64,000 bases of DNA, from contig NZ_JAAHBP010000008.1 of the NCBI RefSeq assembly GCF_023184515.1, positions 248,001 to 312,000 on the forward strand, in the 5' to 3' direction. Both the position numbers and the translations under genes were made by a program. The notes beneath the pieces were generated by a model that saw only the letters and a program-made list of their open reading frames with translations, was not told the origin of the DNA and made no database searches. Positions 1-8,131 of the stretch are shown one piece after another (position 1 is the first letter of the stretch; every line of letters begins with the position of its first letter). The DNA is from Streptomyces sp. D2-8. GTDB taxonomy: Bacteria; Actinomycetota; Actinomycetes; Streptomycetales; Streptomycetaceae.

Positions 1-2
1 TC

Positions 3-1163
3 TGGCTCACCGTCGACGCACAGAACAACTGGCCGGAGCTGGTCAAGGCCGCCGACGCCGCGGTGAAGAAGAAGCACCCCGGCCTCAAGATCAACCACGA
101 GTACTACGGCTGGCCCGACAAGAACGCCAAGCTCGACGCCGTCCTCGCCACGGACAAGGCCCCCGACGTGGTCGAGATGGGCAACACCGAGATGCTCGGC
201 TACATGGTCAAGGGCGCCTTCGCCCCCCTCGACCAGGCCGGGTTCGACAACGCGGAGGCCTGGCTGGACGGTCTCAAGGCCTCGGTCACCTACGAGGGCA
301 AGACCTACGGCGTCCCGTACTACGCCGGTGGCCGCGTCGCCAACTGGCGCAAGAACGTGGCGGCTTCCGTCGGGGTGAAGTCGGCACCCAAGACGTACAA
401 GGAGCTGACCGCCGCCCTGGACGAGATCCAGAAGAAGCAGGGCGACAAGTTCAGCGCCTGGTACCAGCCCACCCGCGACTGGTACGCGGCCATGTCCTTC
501 GTCTACGACGCCGGCGGCGCCATCGCCACCGAGTCCGGCGGCCAGTGGAAGGCATCCCTCTCCTCGCCCGAGTCCCTCAAGGGCCTCACCGAGTTCAAGA
601 ACGTCGTCGACAGCTACATGCACGGCGACAAGACCAAGGACGAGTCCGACCGCTACATCGTCTACGGCCAGGGCAAGTCCGCCATGATCTTCGCCGCCGC
701 CTGGGAGGGCGCCACCTCCGAGGACCCGAAGAACGACAAGAGCGGCAAGCTCAAGGGCAACCTCGAGAACTTCGTGATGCCCGGCCCCTCCGGCAAGAAC
801 ATGCCCGTCTTCCTGGGCGGCTCCGACCTCGCCGTGCCGGTGAAGTCCGACGCCCAGGCCCTGGCCGCCGAGTGGATCAACGCGTTCACCGGCTCCTCCG
901 GGCAGAAGGGCCTGATGGCCAAGGGCAACCTGCCCAACAACAAGACCGACCTCGCGACGCTGAAGAACGACCCGAAGACGGCGGTCCCCGCCACCGCGGC
1001 CGAGTCCAGCTGGTTCGTCCCCATGGCTCCCGGCTGGGGCCAGGTCGAGAAGGCCCAGATCCTTCAGACCATGCTGCAGAACATCGGCACCGGCAAGAAG
1101 TCCGTCGAGGCCGCCGCCAAGGAGGCGGACGCCGCGATCGACAAGGTCATCAACACCAAGTGA
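3..1163 (+). CDS. dasA: Chitobiose/sugar ABC transporter substrate-binding protein DasA (5' end outside window)
   Basis: Partial gene: the frame is open from the first bases, so the N-terminus (lipoprotein signal, about 40 residues compared with the roughly 430-residue family) lies upstream. 386 residues remain. They look like a family 1 solute-binding protein: a sugar-binding cleft region with APDVVEMGNTEM, repeated Trp/Tyr residues (YYGWPD, WYQPTRDWYA) and a C-terminal QILQTMLQNIGTGKK helix. It should sit on the outer membrane face and pass chitobiose or GlcNAc oligomers to DasB/DasC. Assignment to DasA rests on the dasB-dasC-dasD-nagB context known from S. coelicolor. A strong hairpin follows the stop, which would let the binding protein be made in excess over the permeases. 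Confidence 0.9.
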   Translation, partial: WLTVDAQNNWPELVKAADAAVKKKHPGLKINHEYYGWPDKNAKLDAVLATDKAPDVVEMGNTEMLGYMVKGAFAPLDQAGFDNAEAWLDGLKASVTYEGKTYGVPYYAGGRVANWRKNVAASVGVKSAPKTYKELTAALDEIQKKQGDKFSAWYQPTRDWYAAMSFVYDAGGAIATESGGQWKASLSSPESLKGLTEFKNVVDSYMHGDKTKDESDRYIVYGQGKSAMIFAAAWEGATSEDPKNDKSGKLKGNLENFVMPGPSGKNMPVFLGGSDLAVPVKSDAQALAAEWINAFTGSSGQKGLMAKGNLPNNKTDLATLKNDPKTAVPATAAESSWFVPMAPGWGQVEKAQILQTMLQNIGTGKKSVEAAAKEADAAIDKVINTK

Positions 1164-1171
1164 CCTGAGTG

Positions 1172-1213
1172 CAGGGCCCCGTCGCCCCCGCGGGTCGCGG
1201 GGGCGGGGCCCTG
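1172..1213 (+). terminator. Intercistronic hairpin between dasA and dasB (attenuator)
   Basis: Long GC hairpin: left arm CAGGGCCCC plus GCCCCCGC, right arm GCGGGGGC plus GGGGCCCTG, with a small bulge and a five-base loop. There is no T-run. It sits between the binding-protein gene and the permease genes, the usual place for a stem that reduces read-through and protects the upstream mRNA. Role inferred. Confidence 0.7.
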
Positions 1214-1251
1214 ATTCTCGTACGACCTGAGGGACCGCCAAGGAGCGCGCG

Positions 1252-2241
1252 ATGAGTGCCGCAGACACCACCACCCCTGCCAAGGTGCCGCCACCGCGGC
1301 AGGCACCGCCGCCGCCCCCGAGGGACCGGCGGCCCCGCGGGCGGCGCACGTCGGGCGGGGCCGGCGCCCCCTGGCTGCTGCTCGCGCCCTGCCTGCTGAT
1401 CCTCGCCCTGGTCATGGGCTATCCGCTGGCCCGGCTGGTCACCCTGTCCTTCCAGAAGTTCGGACAGTCCCAGCTGTGGGGCTTCCAGCCGGCCGAGTCC
1501 GTCGGCTTCGACAACTTCGCCAAGGTGCTGGGCGACCAGGAGTTCTGGGCCGTCGTCCTGCGCACCGTCGTCTTCGCGGCCGGCGCCGTCGTCTTCACGA
1601 TGGTGATCGGCATGGCCCTCGCCCTGCTGCTCCAGCGGGTCTCCGGCTGGCTGAAGATGCTCATCAACATCGTGCTGGTGGCCAGCTGGGGCATGCCGGT
1701 GATCGTGGCGACCACGGTCTTCAAGTGGCTCTTCGACTCCGACTACGGCGTCTTCAACGCGCTGCTCAGCAAGCTGCCCGGCGTCGAGATGATCGGCCAC
1801 AACTGGTTCGCCAGCGGCCCCGAGGGCCTGGCCGTGATCATGCTGCTGGTGATCTGGGGAGCCGTGCCCTTCGTGGTCATCACCCTCAGCGCCGGCCTCA
1901 CCCAGGTCCCCAAGGAACTGGAGGAGGCCGCCCGCCTGGACGGCGCCGGCTCCTGGGGAGTCTTCCGCTATGTCACCCTGCCCGTCCTCAAGCCGATCAT
2001 CGTGATGCTCACGACCCTGTCGGTCATCTGGGACATGGGCGTCTTTCCTCAGGTGTTCGTCATGCGCAACGGCCACCCCGAGCCGGAGTTCCAGGTCCTC
2101 AACACCTACTCCTACGACCGGGCGTTCGTGGTCAACGACTACGCCCAGGGATCGGCCATCGCGCTGATCACCGTCCTGCTGCTGCTCGGCGTGGTCGCCG
2201 TCTACATGCGGCAGATGCTGAAGATCGGAGAGGTCGAATGA
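1252..2241 (+). CDS. dasB: Carbohydrate ABC transporter permease DasB
   Basis: 329 residues. A Pro/Arg-rich cytoplasmic head of about 40 residues is followed by six predicted membrane helices of the MalF/UgpA type. The EAA loop is visible near residue 220 (PKELEEAARLDGAG, then TLPVLKP), which docks on the ATPase. No ATP-binding subunit is encoded here; in Streptomyces the shared ATPase MsiK usually serves such systems (family knowledge). The start ATG is preceded by AAGGAGCG. The stop overlaps the dasC start as ATGA, so the two permeases are translationally coupled and should form a heterodimer. Confidence 0.92.
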   Translation: MSAADTTTPAKVPPPRQAPPPPPRDRRPRGRRTSGGAGAPWLLLAPCLLILALVMGYPLARLVTLSFQKFGQSQLWGFQPAESVGFDNFAKVLGDQEFWAVVLRTVVFAAGAVVFTMVIGMALALLLQRVSGWLKMLINIVLVASWGMPVIVATTVFKWLFDSDYGVFNALLSKLPGVEMIGHNWFASGPEGLAVIMLLVIWGAVPFVVITLSAGLTQVPKELEEAARLDGAGSWGVFRYVTLPVLKPIIVMLTTLSVIWDMGVFPQVFVMRNGHPEPEFQVLNTYSYDRAFVVNDYAQGSAIALITVLLLLGVVAVYMRQMLKIGEVE

Positions 2242-3077
2242 GCAGCACTGTGGCCCCCCGGCGGGCGCCGAAACTCTGGTGGAACCTCCTCGGCCTCCTC
2301 GTCTTCGTCATCGCGGGCTTCCCGCTCTACTGGATGCTCAACACGGCGTTCAAGCCCGCCGAGGACGCCATCGACCCGGACCCGAGCCTGCTGCCGACCG
2401 GCCTCACCTTCGACAACTTCGGCCGGGCGCTGGACATCGCCGACTTCTGGGGCCCGGTCGGCCGCAGCCTGGTCGTGTCGCTGGCCGTCGTCGTCATCGG
2501 CATGGTCGTCGGGCTGCTGGCCGCGCTCGCCATCTCCCGCTTCGCCTTCCGCGGCCGCAAGATCGTGATCGTGGGCATCCTCGCGGTCCAGATGGTCCCG
2601 CTGGTCGCCATGATCATCCCGGTGTTCCTGCTGCTCAACGACCTGGGCCAGTACGACCGGCTGACCGGCCTCATCATCACGTACCTGACCTTCGTCCTGC
2701 CGTTCACGGTGTGGACGCTGAGAGGCTTCATCGTCAACATCCCGAAGGAACTGGAGGAGGCGGCCATGGTCGACGGCTGCTCCCGCACGGGCGCCTTCCT
2801 CCGGGTCGTCTTCCCGCTCCTGGCCCCCGGCATGGTCGCCACCTCGGTCTACGGCTTCATCCAGGCCTGGAACGAGTACCTCTACGCCCTGATGCTGCTC
2901 AGCCAGAAGAACCAGACCGCGACCGTCTGGCTCGGCAACTTCACCACCAAGCACGGCACCGAATACGCCCCGATGATGGCCGGAGCCACGATGATGGCCT
3001 TGCCGATCGTCGCCCTCTTCCTCCTCGTCCAGCGCAAGATGGCCGCGGGCCTGACCGCGGGCGCAGTGAAGGGATGA
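2238..3077 (+). CDS. dasC: Carbohydrate ABC transporter permease DasC
   Basis: 279 residues, MalG/UgpE-type inner-membrane permease with six hydrophobic segments. The EAA loop lies near residue 170 (PKELEEAAMVDGCS, then VFPLLAPG). The C-terminus ends in a short basic tail. The ATG is embedded in the dasB stop (ATGA overlap), so its start is secure. Together with DasB it forms the channel for GlcNAc oligomers bound by DasA. dasD begins 9 bases after its stop, so all four genes read as one operon after the dasA hairpin. Confidence 0.92.
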   Translation: MSSTVAPRRAPKLWWNLLGLLVFVIAGFPLYWMLNTAFKPAEDAIDPDPSLLPTGLTFDNFGRALDIADFWGPVGRSLVVSLAVVVIGMVVGLLAALAISRFAFRGRKIVIVGILAVQMVPLVAMIIPVFLLLNDLGQYDRLTGLIITYLTFVLPFTVWTLRGFIVNIPKELEEAAMVDGCSRTGAFLRVVFPLLAPGMVATSVYGFIQAWNEYLYALMLLSQKNQTATVWLGNFTTKHGTEYAPMMAGATMMALPIVALFLLVQRKMAAGLTAGAVKG

Positions 3078-3086
3078 CCTCACCCG

Positions 3087-4625
3087 ATGACGACACTCGC
3101 CAGCGGCACCGACACGCTCACCCGCGACGCCCTGACGGTCCTCCAGCCCGGCTTCACCGGCACCACCGCCCCCGACTGGCTGCTGCGCCGGGTCGGTGAG
3201 GGGCTCGCCTCCGTCGGACTGTTCGGCCGCAACATCGCCTCCCCGAGCCAACTGGCCGCCCTGACCGCCCAGCTGCGGGCCGAGCGCGACGACGTCCTGG
3301 TCGCGATCGACGAGGAGGGCGGTGACGTGACCCGCCTGGAGGTGCGCAGCGGCTCCTCCTTCCCGGGGAACCACGCGCTCGGCGCGGTCGACGACGTGGA
3401 GCTGACCCACCAGGTCGCCCACGAACTGGGCCGCCGCCTCGCCTCCTGCGGCGTCAACCTCAACTGGGCCCCGTCCGCCGACGTCAACTCCGACCCCCGC
3501 AACCCGGTCATCGGTGTCCGCTCCTTCGGCGCCGACACCGAGCTGGCCGCCCGCCACACCGCCGCCTATGTGACGGGCCTGCAGTCCGCCGGAGTCGCCG
3601 CCTGCACCAAGCACTTCCCGGGTCACGGCGACACGGCCGTCGACTCCCATCACGCCCTGCCGCGCATCGGCGTCTCCGCCGAGGTGCTGGCCGAGCGCGA
3701 GCTGACCCCGTTCCGCGCCGCCATCGCCGCCGGCACCCGGGCCGTCATGAGCGCCCACATCCTGGTCCCGGCCCTGGACCCCGACCGCCCCGCCACCCTC
3801 TCCCGCCGCATCCTCACCGGCTTGCTGCGCGGCGAGCTCGGCTACGACGGCCTCATCGTCACCGACGGCATGGAGATGCGGGCCATCGCGGGCACCTACG
3901 GCATCGAACGCGGCAGCGTCCTCGCCATCGCCGCGGGCGCCGACGCGATCTGCGTCGGCGGCGGCCTCGCCGACGACGCGACCGTACTGCGCCTGCGGGA
4001 CGCCCTGGTCGCGGCCGTGCGCGGGGGCGAACTCCCGGAGGAACGCCTCGCCGAGGCCGCCGACCGGGTGCGGGCACTGGCCCGCTGGGCGGGAACCGCG
4101 GGCCGCCCGGCCGAGAGCGCCCACGGCACCGAGATCGGCCTGCACGCCGCCCGCCGCGCCCTCACCGTGACCGCCGCGCCGGGCCTCGGCAGCCCGGGCA
4201 CCTTCCAGCCCCTCACCGAACCCCCCTACGTCGCCGCCCTCACCCCCGTCGCCAACATCGCCGTGGGCGACGAGACGCCGTGGGGCGTCGCCGCGGAGCT
4301 CATCCACCTCCTGCCGGGCACGGTGACGGGCAGCTTCGCCGCCGGGGACGGCCCGGAGGGCGAGGCCGGTGAGAGCGCCGGAAGGGCGGCGCTCCAGGCG
4401 GCCGGCACCCGCCGCATCGTCGCCGTCGTCCGCGACGAACACCGCCACCCCTGGATGGCCTCGGCCCTCGACACCCTGCTCGCGGCCCGCCCCGACACCG
4501 TCGTCGTCGAGATGGGCGTCCCCCAGGCCGCCCCGCGAGGCGCCCTGCACATCGCAACCCACGGCGCGGCCCGCGTCTGCGGCCGGGCGGCGGCCGAGGT
4601 GATCGCCGGGGTCACGGGGCTGTGA
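3087..4625 (+). CDS. dasD: Glycoside hydrolase family 3 beta-N-acetylglucosaminidase (DasD/NagZ-like)
   Basis: 512 residues, no signal peptide, so an intracellular enzyme. The GH3 barrel shows KHFPGHGDTAVDSHH at about residues 175-189; the D186-x-H188 pair matches the mobile acid/base loop of NagZ-type enzymes. The nucleophile is expected in IVTDGMEM (Asp260). A second domain of roughly 150 residues follows the barrel. It would split imported chitobiose to GlcNAc, linking DasABC uptake with NagB downstream. The start 9 bases after dasC indicates co-transcription. In S. coelicolor the gene in this position (dasD) is reported to have N-acetylglucosaminidase activity. Confidence 0.88.
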   Translation: MTTLASGTDTLTRDALTVLQPGFTGTTAPDWLLRRVGEGLASVGLFGRNIASPSQLAALTAQLRAERDDVLVAIDEEGGDVTRLEVRSGSSFPGNHALGAVDDVELTHQVAHELGRRLASCGVNLNWAPSADVNSDPRNPVIGVRSFGADTELAARHTAAYVTGLQSAGVAACTKHFPGHGDTAVDSHHALPRIGVSAEVLAERELTPFRAAIAAGTRAVMSAHILVPALDPDRPATLSRRILTGLLRGELGYDGLIVTDGMEMRAIAGTYGIERGSVLAIAAGADAICVGGGLADDATVLRLRDALVAAVRGGELPEERLAEAADRVRALARWAGTAGRPAESAHGTEIGLHAARRALTVTAAPGLGSPGTFQPLTEPPYVAALTPVANIAVGDETPWGVAAELIHLLPGTVTGSFAAGDGPEGEAGESAGRAALQAAGTRRIVAVVRDEHRHPWMASALDTLLAARPDTVVVEMGVPQAAPRGALHIATHGAARVCGRAAAEVIAGVTGL

Positions 4626-4634
4626 GAGCACGTC

Positions 4635-4712
4635 CGTGAACCGGCCGGTCCGGCGTGGCCGTGCAGGCCCGGCCGAGGGCGCCCCGTGGCGATGCGTTCA
4701 GGCCGGTTCACG
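4635..4712. repeat. Inverted repeat, 12-bp perfect arms
   Basis: CGTGAACCGGCC at 4635-4646 and GGCCGGTTCACG at 4701-4712, separated by 54 bases. It lies directly after dasD, so it could fold as a long-loop stem at the 3' end of the das operon, or be the trace of an old insertion. No coding function seen. Confidence 0.5.
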
Positions 4713-4929
4713 AGTCTCTTTGCCGACGGCACGGTCGAGGTCGTCGGACCCGACGGACCGGTCCCGCTCCTGGACCGACCCGCCGCGAGGGCGACGCCAC
4801 CGGCGCGGCCCGCCGCCGGCTGCCGAGTTCCGCCGACGGGGACGCCACCTGGGGCCCGACCAGTCGCCCCGTACCGCAGTGGACCCGCCCCGGCGCCCCC
4901 CCCGGTGGACCGGGATCATGGTTGTAAGG

Positions 4930-4945
4930 CTACATCCGAATGTAG
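4930..4945. promoter_or_regulatory. Palindrome upstream of XRE regulator (putative autoregulatory operator)
   Basis: CTACAT-CCGA-ATGTAG, perfect 6-bp arms, ending 12 bases before the ATG of the small HTH gene. The surrounding sequence is unusually AT-rich for this genome (TTGTAA upstream, TTATAC just before the ATG), as expected for a promoter. Binding by the downstream XRE protein is inferred. Confidence 0.5.
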
Positions 4946-4957
4946 TTCTTCTTATAC

Positions 4958-5206
4958 ATGAGCGAGCAGGTGCACAACAGGTTGGCCGTGGTGCGTGCCG
5001 AACACAAGGTGTCGCGCCAGAGCCTGGCCGAGGCAGTGGGAGCCCACTACCAAACCATCGGCTACATCGAGCGGGGGCAGTACAACCCGAGCCTCGACCT
5101 GGCGCTGAAGATCTCGAAGTTCTTCGGCCTGCCGGTCGAGGCCCTGTTCTCCCTCGAACCGTTCCGCCCGCTCACGGACGAGGTCTACGGGAGGAACCAG
5201 CAATGA
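4958..5206 (+). CDS. Small XRE-family helix-turn-helix regulator
   Basis: 82 residues, essentially one Cro/C1 HTH domain: VRAEHKVSRQSLAEAVGAHY (residues 10-29) leads into the recognition helix and the typical YNPSLDLALKISKFFGLPVE helix pair. No ligand domain is present. The stop overlaps the start of the next gene as ATGA, so it forms a two-gene unit with a membrane protein. Such pairs of a short XRE protein and a membrane partner are common in Gram-positives, where the regulator normally represses its own operon. A palindrome immediately upstream fits this. Confidence 0.85.
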   Translation: MSEQVHNRLAVVRAEHKVSRQSLAEAVGAHYQTIGYIERGQYNPSLDLALKISKFFGLPVEALFSLEPFRPLTDEVYGRNQQ

Positions 5207-5748
5207 CGACGACAAGCCTGACCCGCTACGACCGGAGCATGCTGCGGCTGATGAACGACCGCCGCGCAGCGGCCTGGTACGCCACGGCAGCGCGCCGCCG
5301 CCTGGCCGTCGCCGCCCATGTCACCCTCACCGCGGCCATCGGCGGCCTGATGACCCATTGCCTCCTCGCCGAGGGTGAGCCGCTGTGGGCCGTAGCCGTG
5401 ATGGCGGTGCTGCTGCTTCCCTGGATGGTCGCGACCGGCGTGATCAACGGCGCCACCCGCGGCCTGCTGGAACTGCGCGAACGCGCGCTGGACGAGCGCC
5501 AGTCGGCAGAACGCAGCCGCGTCCTGGCCCGGGCCCACCGCGTGACGACCCTGCTCCTGGCAGCGGTGGTGGTCACCCTGCTGATCACGGGCGGGGTCGC
5601 CGGCGACGCCCCGAAGGCCTATGCAGCTCCCCTGCTCATCGCCGTCCTCGTCGTCCACTGGTTGATGCCCCTGTGGGTGGCCGGCTGGCGCGCCCAGGAC
5701 GAACCGGTCGACGACGACGTACTGGAGCCGGGGGCTCTCGGCCGCTAG
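5203..5748 (+). CDS. Integral membrane protein paired with XRE regulator
   Basis: 181 residues with four hydrophobic segments, one pair around residues 34-80 (LAVAAHVTLTAAIGGLM; LWAVAVMAVLLLPWMV) and one pair around 112-165. A charged cytoplasmic loop (LLELRERALDERQSAERSRV) lies between the pairs. The ATG is fixed by the ATGA overlap with the XRE gene. No catalytic motif is seen and I do not know the function. The three GGGCTCTCG direct repeats just after the stop may be transcript-end structure. Confidence 0.75.
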   Translation: MTTTSLTRYDRSMLRLMNDRRAAAWYATAARRRLAVAAHVTLTAAIGGLMTHCLLAEGEPLWAVAVMAVLLLPWMVATGVINGATRGLLELRERALDERQSAERSRVLARAHRVTTLLLAAVVVTLLITGGVAGDAPKAYAAPLLIAVLVVHWLMPLWVAGWRAQDEPVDDDVLEPGALGR

Positions 5749-5844
5749 GGCTCTCGGCCGTCAGGGCTCTCGTTCGGATCAGGTGGCGGGGAAGCGCCGG
5801 TGGGGTCCGGTGTCGGTGGTGGGGCCCGGTGCCGCTGGGAGGTC

Positions 5845-6630
5845 CTAGATCCCCTGCCACTCCGGCTTGTTGACGTAGGTGTGCCGGAAGTAGTCCGCCA
5901 GTTTCAGCTTCGACGCGGCGGCCTCGTCGACGACGACGGTCGCGTGCGGGTGGAGCTGGAGCGCGGACGCGGGGCACACCGCGGCGATCGGCCCCTCCAC
6001 CGTCGCCGCGACCGCGTCCGCCTTGCCCTCGCCGGTGGCGAGCAGCACCAGATGCCGGGCCTCCAGGATGGTGCCGATGCCCTGCGTGATCACGTGGTGC
6101 GGCACCTGCTCGATGTCACCGTCGAAGAAGCGCGCGTTGTCGATGCGGGTCTGCTCGGTCAGGGTCTTGATCCGCGTCCGCGAGGCCAGCGACGAGCACG
6201 GCTCGTTGAACCCTATGTGCCCGTCGGTCCCGATCCCGAGCAGCTGAAGGTCCACACCCCCGGCTTCCGACAGCGCCTTGTCGTACGCCTCGCACGCCCC
6301 CTGCACGTCCTCCGCCGTGCCGTCCGGACCCGTGAACTGGTCCATCCCGATCCCGAGCGGCTCCAGCACCTCACGCCGCAGCACCGAGCGGTACGACTCC
6401 GGATGGTCGGCGGGCAGCCCCACGTATTCGTCGAGCTGCGCGATCCGGGCCCGCCCGACGTCCACGGCACCGGAGCGCACCTTCGCCGCCAGCGCCTCGT
6501 ACACGGGCAGCGGCGTCGAGCCGGTGGCCACGCCGAGCAGTGCGCCGGGCTTGCGCCGGAGCAGCTGAGCCATGGCCTCGGCGATGAGCTCGCCGCCTGC
6601 CTTGGCGTCCGGAACGATGACAACTTCCAC
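5845..6630 (-). CDS. nagB: Glucosamine-6-phosphate deaminase NagB
   Basis: 261 residues, the usual length. It converts GlcN-6P to fructose-6P and ammonia. Diagnostic motifs are present: ATGSTPLPVYEAL in the phosphate-binding region, QLDEYVGLP, and GIGTDGHIGFNEP carrying the catalytic His and Glu. The start is GTG. It is convergent with the XRE/membrane pair and divergent from a SIS-domain enzyme, with a DasR-type operator 57 bases upstream of the start. GlcN-6P is both its substrate and the inducer of DasR, so the gene is expected to be derepressed during chitin or GlcNAc use. Confidence 0.95.
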   Translation of the reverse strand: MEVVIVPDAKAGGELIAEAMAQLLRRKPGALLGVATGSTPLPVYEALAAKVRSGAVDVGRARIAQLDEYVGLPADHPESYRSVLRREVLEPLGIGMDQFTGPDGTAEDVQGACEAYDKALSEAGGVDLQLLGIGTDGHIGFNEPCSSLASRTRIKTLTEQTRIDNARFFDGDIEQVPHHVITQGIGTILEARHLVLLATGEGKADAVAATVEGPIAAVCPASALQLHPHATVVVDEAAASKLKLADYFRHTYVNKPEWQGI

Positions 6631-6687
6631 GCTGGGCCTGCCGATCTGAGAGGAGTGCTCAACTGGGACTGGACCCGGGAGGGGTCG

Positions 6688-6703
6688 TGTGGTTTAGACC
6701 AAT
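6688..6703. promoter_or_regulatory. DasR-responsive element (dre) between nagB and the SIS gene
   Basis: TGTGGTTTAGACCAAT, close to the dre consensus (two TGGT/ACCA half sites around CTAGA). It is 57 bases upstream of nagB and about 200 bases upstream of the divergent SIS-domain gene, so it could control both. The dre family and its GlcN-6P control are established for nagB in Streptomyces; this individual match is by eye. Confidence 0.82.
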
Positions 6704-6907
6704 CTAACAGAGCGGTCCTGTCCCTCCCAGGGTGAACTCCGCCGCTCCCACGCGGGCAGCGCCGACCTGCCGGCCAGGTCACCAGCGGGTGAACAGCGCC
6801 GCTCCGCACGGCGTGTGGCGGGGGAATCGAGGCCCCCGGGCGGGCGCTGTCCGGCCCGGGGGAGTGGAATGGGGTCTGCAGCGTCCCGCCCCCGGAAGGA
6901 ACCCGCC

Positions 6908-7981
6908 ATGACAGCCGCCGCCACACCGGACGCCCTCGGCGAGCTCCCGGGCCGGACCATGGCCCGTGAGATGGCGGAGCAGCCCGCCGTCCTGCGCAGG
7001 ATCCTTGCCGAGGGCGCTCCCGCCATCCAGGACGTGGCCCGGCAGATCGCCGCCCGCGCGCCCCGCTTCGTCCTGCTGGCCGCCCGCGGCACCTCCGACA
7101 ACGCCGCCCTGTACGCCAAGTACCTCCTGGAGATCCGGCTCGGCCTGCCCTGCGGACTCACCTCGATGTCCACCACCACGGCCTACGGCGCCCGGCCCGA
7201 CCTCACCGACGTCCTCGTCGTCACCGTCAGCCAGTCCGGTGGCTCCCCGGACCTGGTCGCCTCGACCCGAGCCGCCCGCGAGGCCGGCGCGATCACGCTG
7301 GCCGTCACCAACAACCCGGACTCACCGCTCGCCGGCGTCTCCGAGTACCACATCGACATCATGGCCGGACCGGAGAAGGCCCTCCCGGCGACCAAGACCT
7401 ACACCGCCTCCCTTCTCGCGCTCTACCTCTTCGTCGAGGGCCTGCGCGGAGGCGACGGCGCGCCCGCGCAGGTGTTGCCGGACCTCGCCGGGCAACTGCT
7501 CGCCCGGCAGGACGAGGTGCGCACCCTCGCCGCCCGCTACCGCTTCGCCGAGCGCATGGTGATCACCTCTCGCGGCTACGGCTATCCCACCGCCAAGGAG
7601 GCCGCCCTCAAGCTGATGGAGACCAGCTACATCCCCGCCCTCTCCTACTCCGGCGCGGACCTGCTGCACGGACCGCTCGCCATGGTCGACAACGTCTCCC
7701 CGGTCATCGCCGTGGTCACCGACGGGAAGGGAGGCGAAGCGCTCCAGCCCGTCCTGGACCGGCTGCGCGGCCGCGGCGCCGACCTCGTCGTCATCGGCCC
7801 CCGGCACCAGGTCGAGCAGGCATCGGCCGGCTTCGTCCTGCCCACGGGCGACGTGGCCGAGGAGGTCCAACCCGTGCTGGAGATCATCCCCCTCCAGCTC
7901 CTGGCCTACGAGGTCACCATCGCCCGGGGCCAGGACCCGGATGCGCCCCGCGCACTGGCGAAGGTGACGGAGACTCGCTGA
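6908..7981 (+). CDS. SIS-domain sugar-phosphate enzyme (GlmS isomerase-half-like)
   Basis: 357 residues with two SIS domains and no N-terminal glutaminase domain. SIS-1: LAARGTSDNAALYAKYLLE, TVSQSGGSPDL and ATKTYTASL. SIS-2: SRGYGYPTAKEAALKLMET followed by GADLLHGPLAMVD. This is the layout of the isomerase half of GlmS and of NagS/AgaS-type enzymes, so the substrate is a hexosamine-6-phosphate, but the exact reaction cannot be read from sequence. ATG chosen because GGAAGGA lies 12 bases upstream. Divergent from nagB across a DasR site, so it probably works on GlcNAc-6P or GlcN-6P. Confidence 0.82.
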   Translation: MTAAATPDALGELPGRTMAREMAEQPAVLRRILAEGAPAIQDVARQIAARAPRFVLLAARGTSDNAALYAKYLLEIRLGLPCGLTSMSTTTAYGARPDLTDVLVVTVSQSGGSPDLVASTRAAREAGAITLAVTNNPDSPLAGVSEYHIDIMAGPEKALPATKTYTASLLALYLFVEGLRGGDGAPAQVLPDLAGQLLARQDEVRTLAARYRFAERMVITSRGYGYPTAKEAALKLMETSYIPALSYSGADLLHGPLAMVDNVSPVIAVVTDGKGGEALQPVLDRLRGRGADLVVIGPRHQVEQASAGFVLPTGDVAEEVQPVLEIIPLQLLAYEVTIARGQDPDAPRALAKVTETR

Positions 7982-8131
7982 GGAGGGGGAGTTCCCGGGG
8001 GAGGGGAGCCTCGGGAGTCTTCGGAGGAAGGGGAGTCCTCGGAAGAGAGGGCAGTTCTCGAACGACATCGCGGCGGGAGCGGCCTGGCTACTTCGGCCAC
8101 CGAGGCCCACCGCGCAGCCCGGCCGCCGCGC

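Larger units (their letters stand above)
4626..4957. other. Intergenic region dasD-XRE gene, no gene recognised
   Basis: About 330 bases, GC-rich. It contains a 12-bp inverted repeat (4635-4646 and 4701-4712) and, at its right end, an AT-richer promoter-like patch with a palindrome just before the next gene. A short open frame from about 4686 begins in a protein-like way but turns into Pro/Ala/Arg-rich low-complexity sequence; I do not call it a gene. Confidence 0.5.

Noticed and set aside
2202..4631. 809-codon minus-strand frame opposite dasC/dasD
   Set aside because: Antisense shadow of two well-supported genes; composition Gly/Asp/Arg/Val with no motifs.
4686..4961. Short frame starting MRSGRFTSLFADGTVEVVG
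   Set aside because: Begins like a protein but turns into Pro/Ala/Arg low complexity and runs into the next gene's promoter. No ribosome site or homology I can recognise.
7982..8131. GGGGAG-rich repeats between the SIS and SDR genes considered as a G-quadruplex or RNA element
   Set aside because: Only imperfect G-runs of 3-5 with irregular spacing between convergent genes; nothing supports a function.
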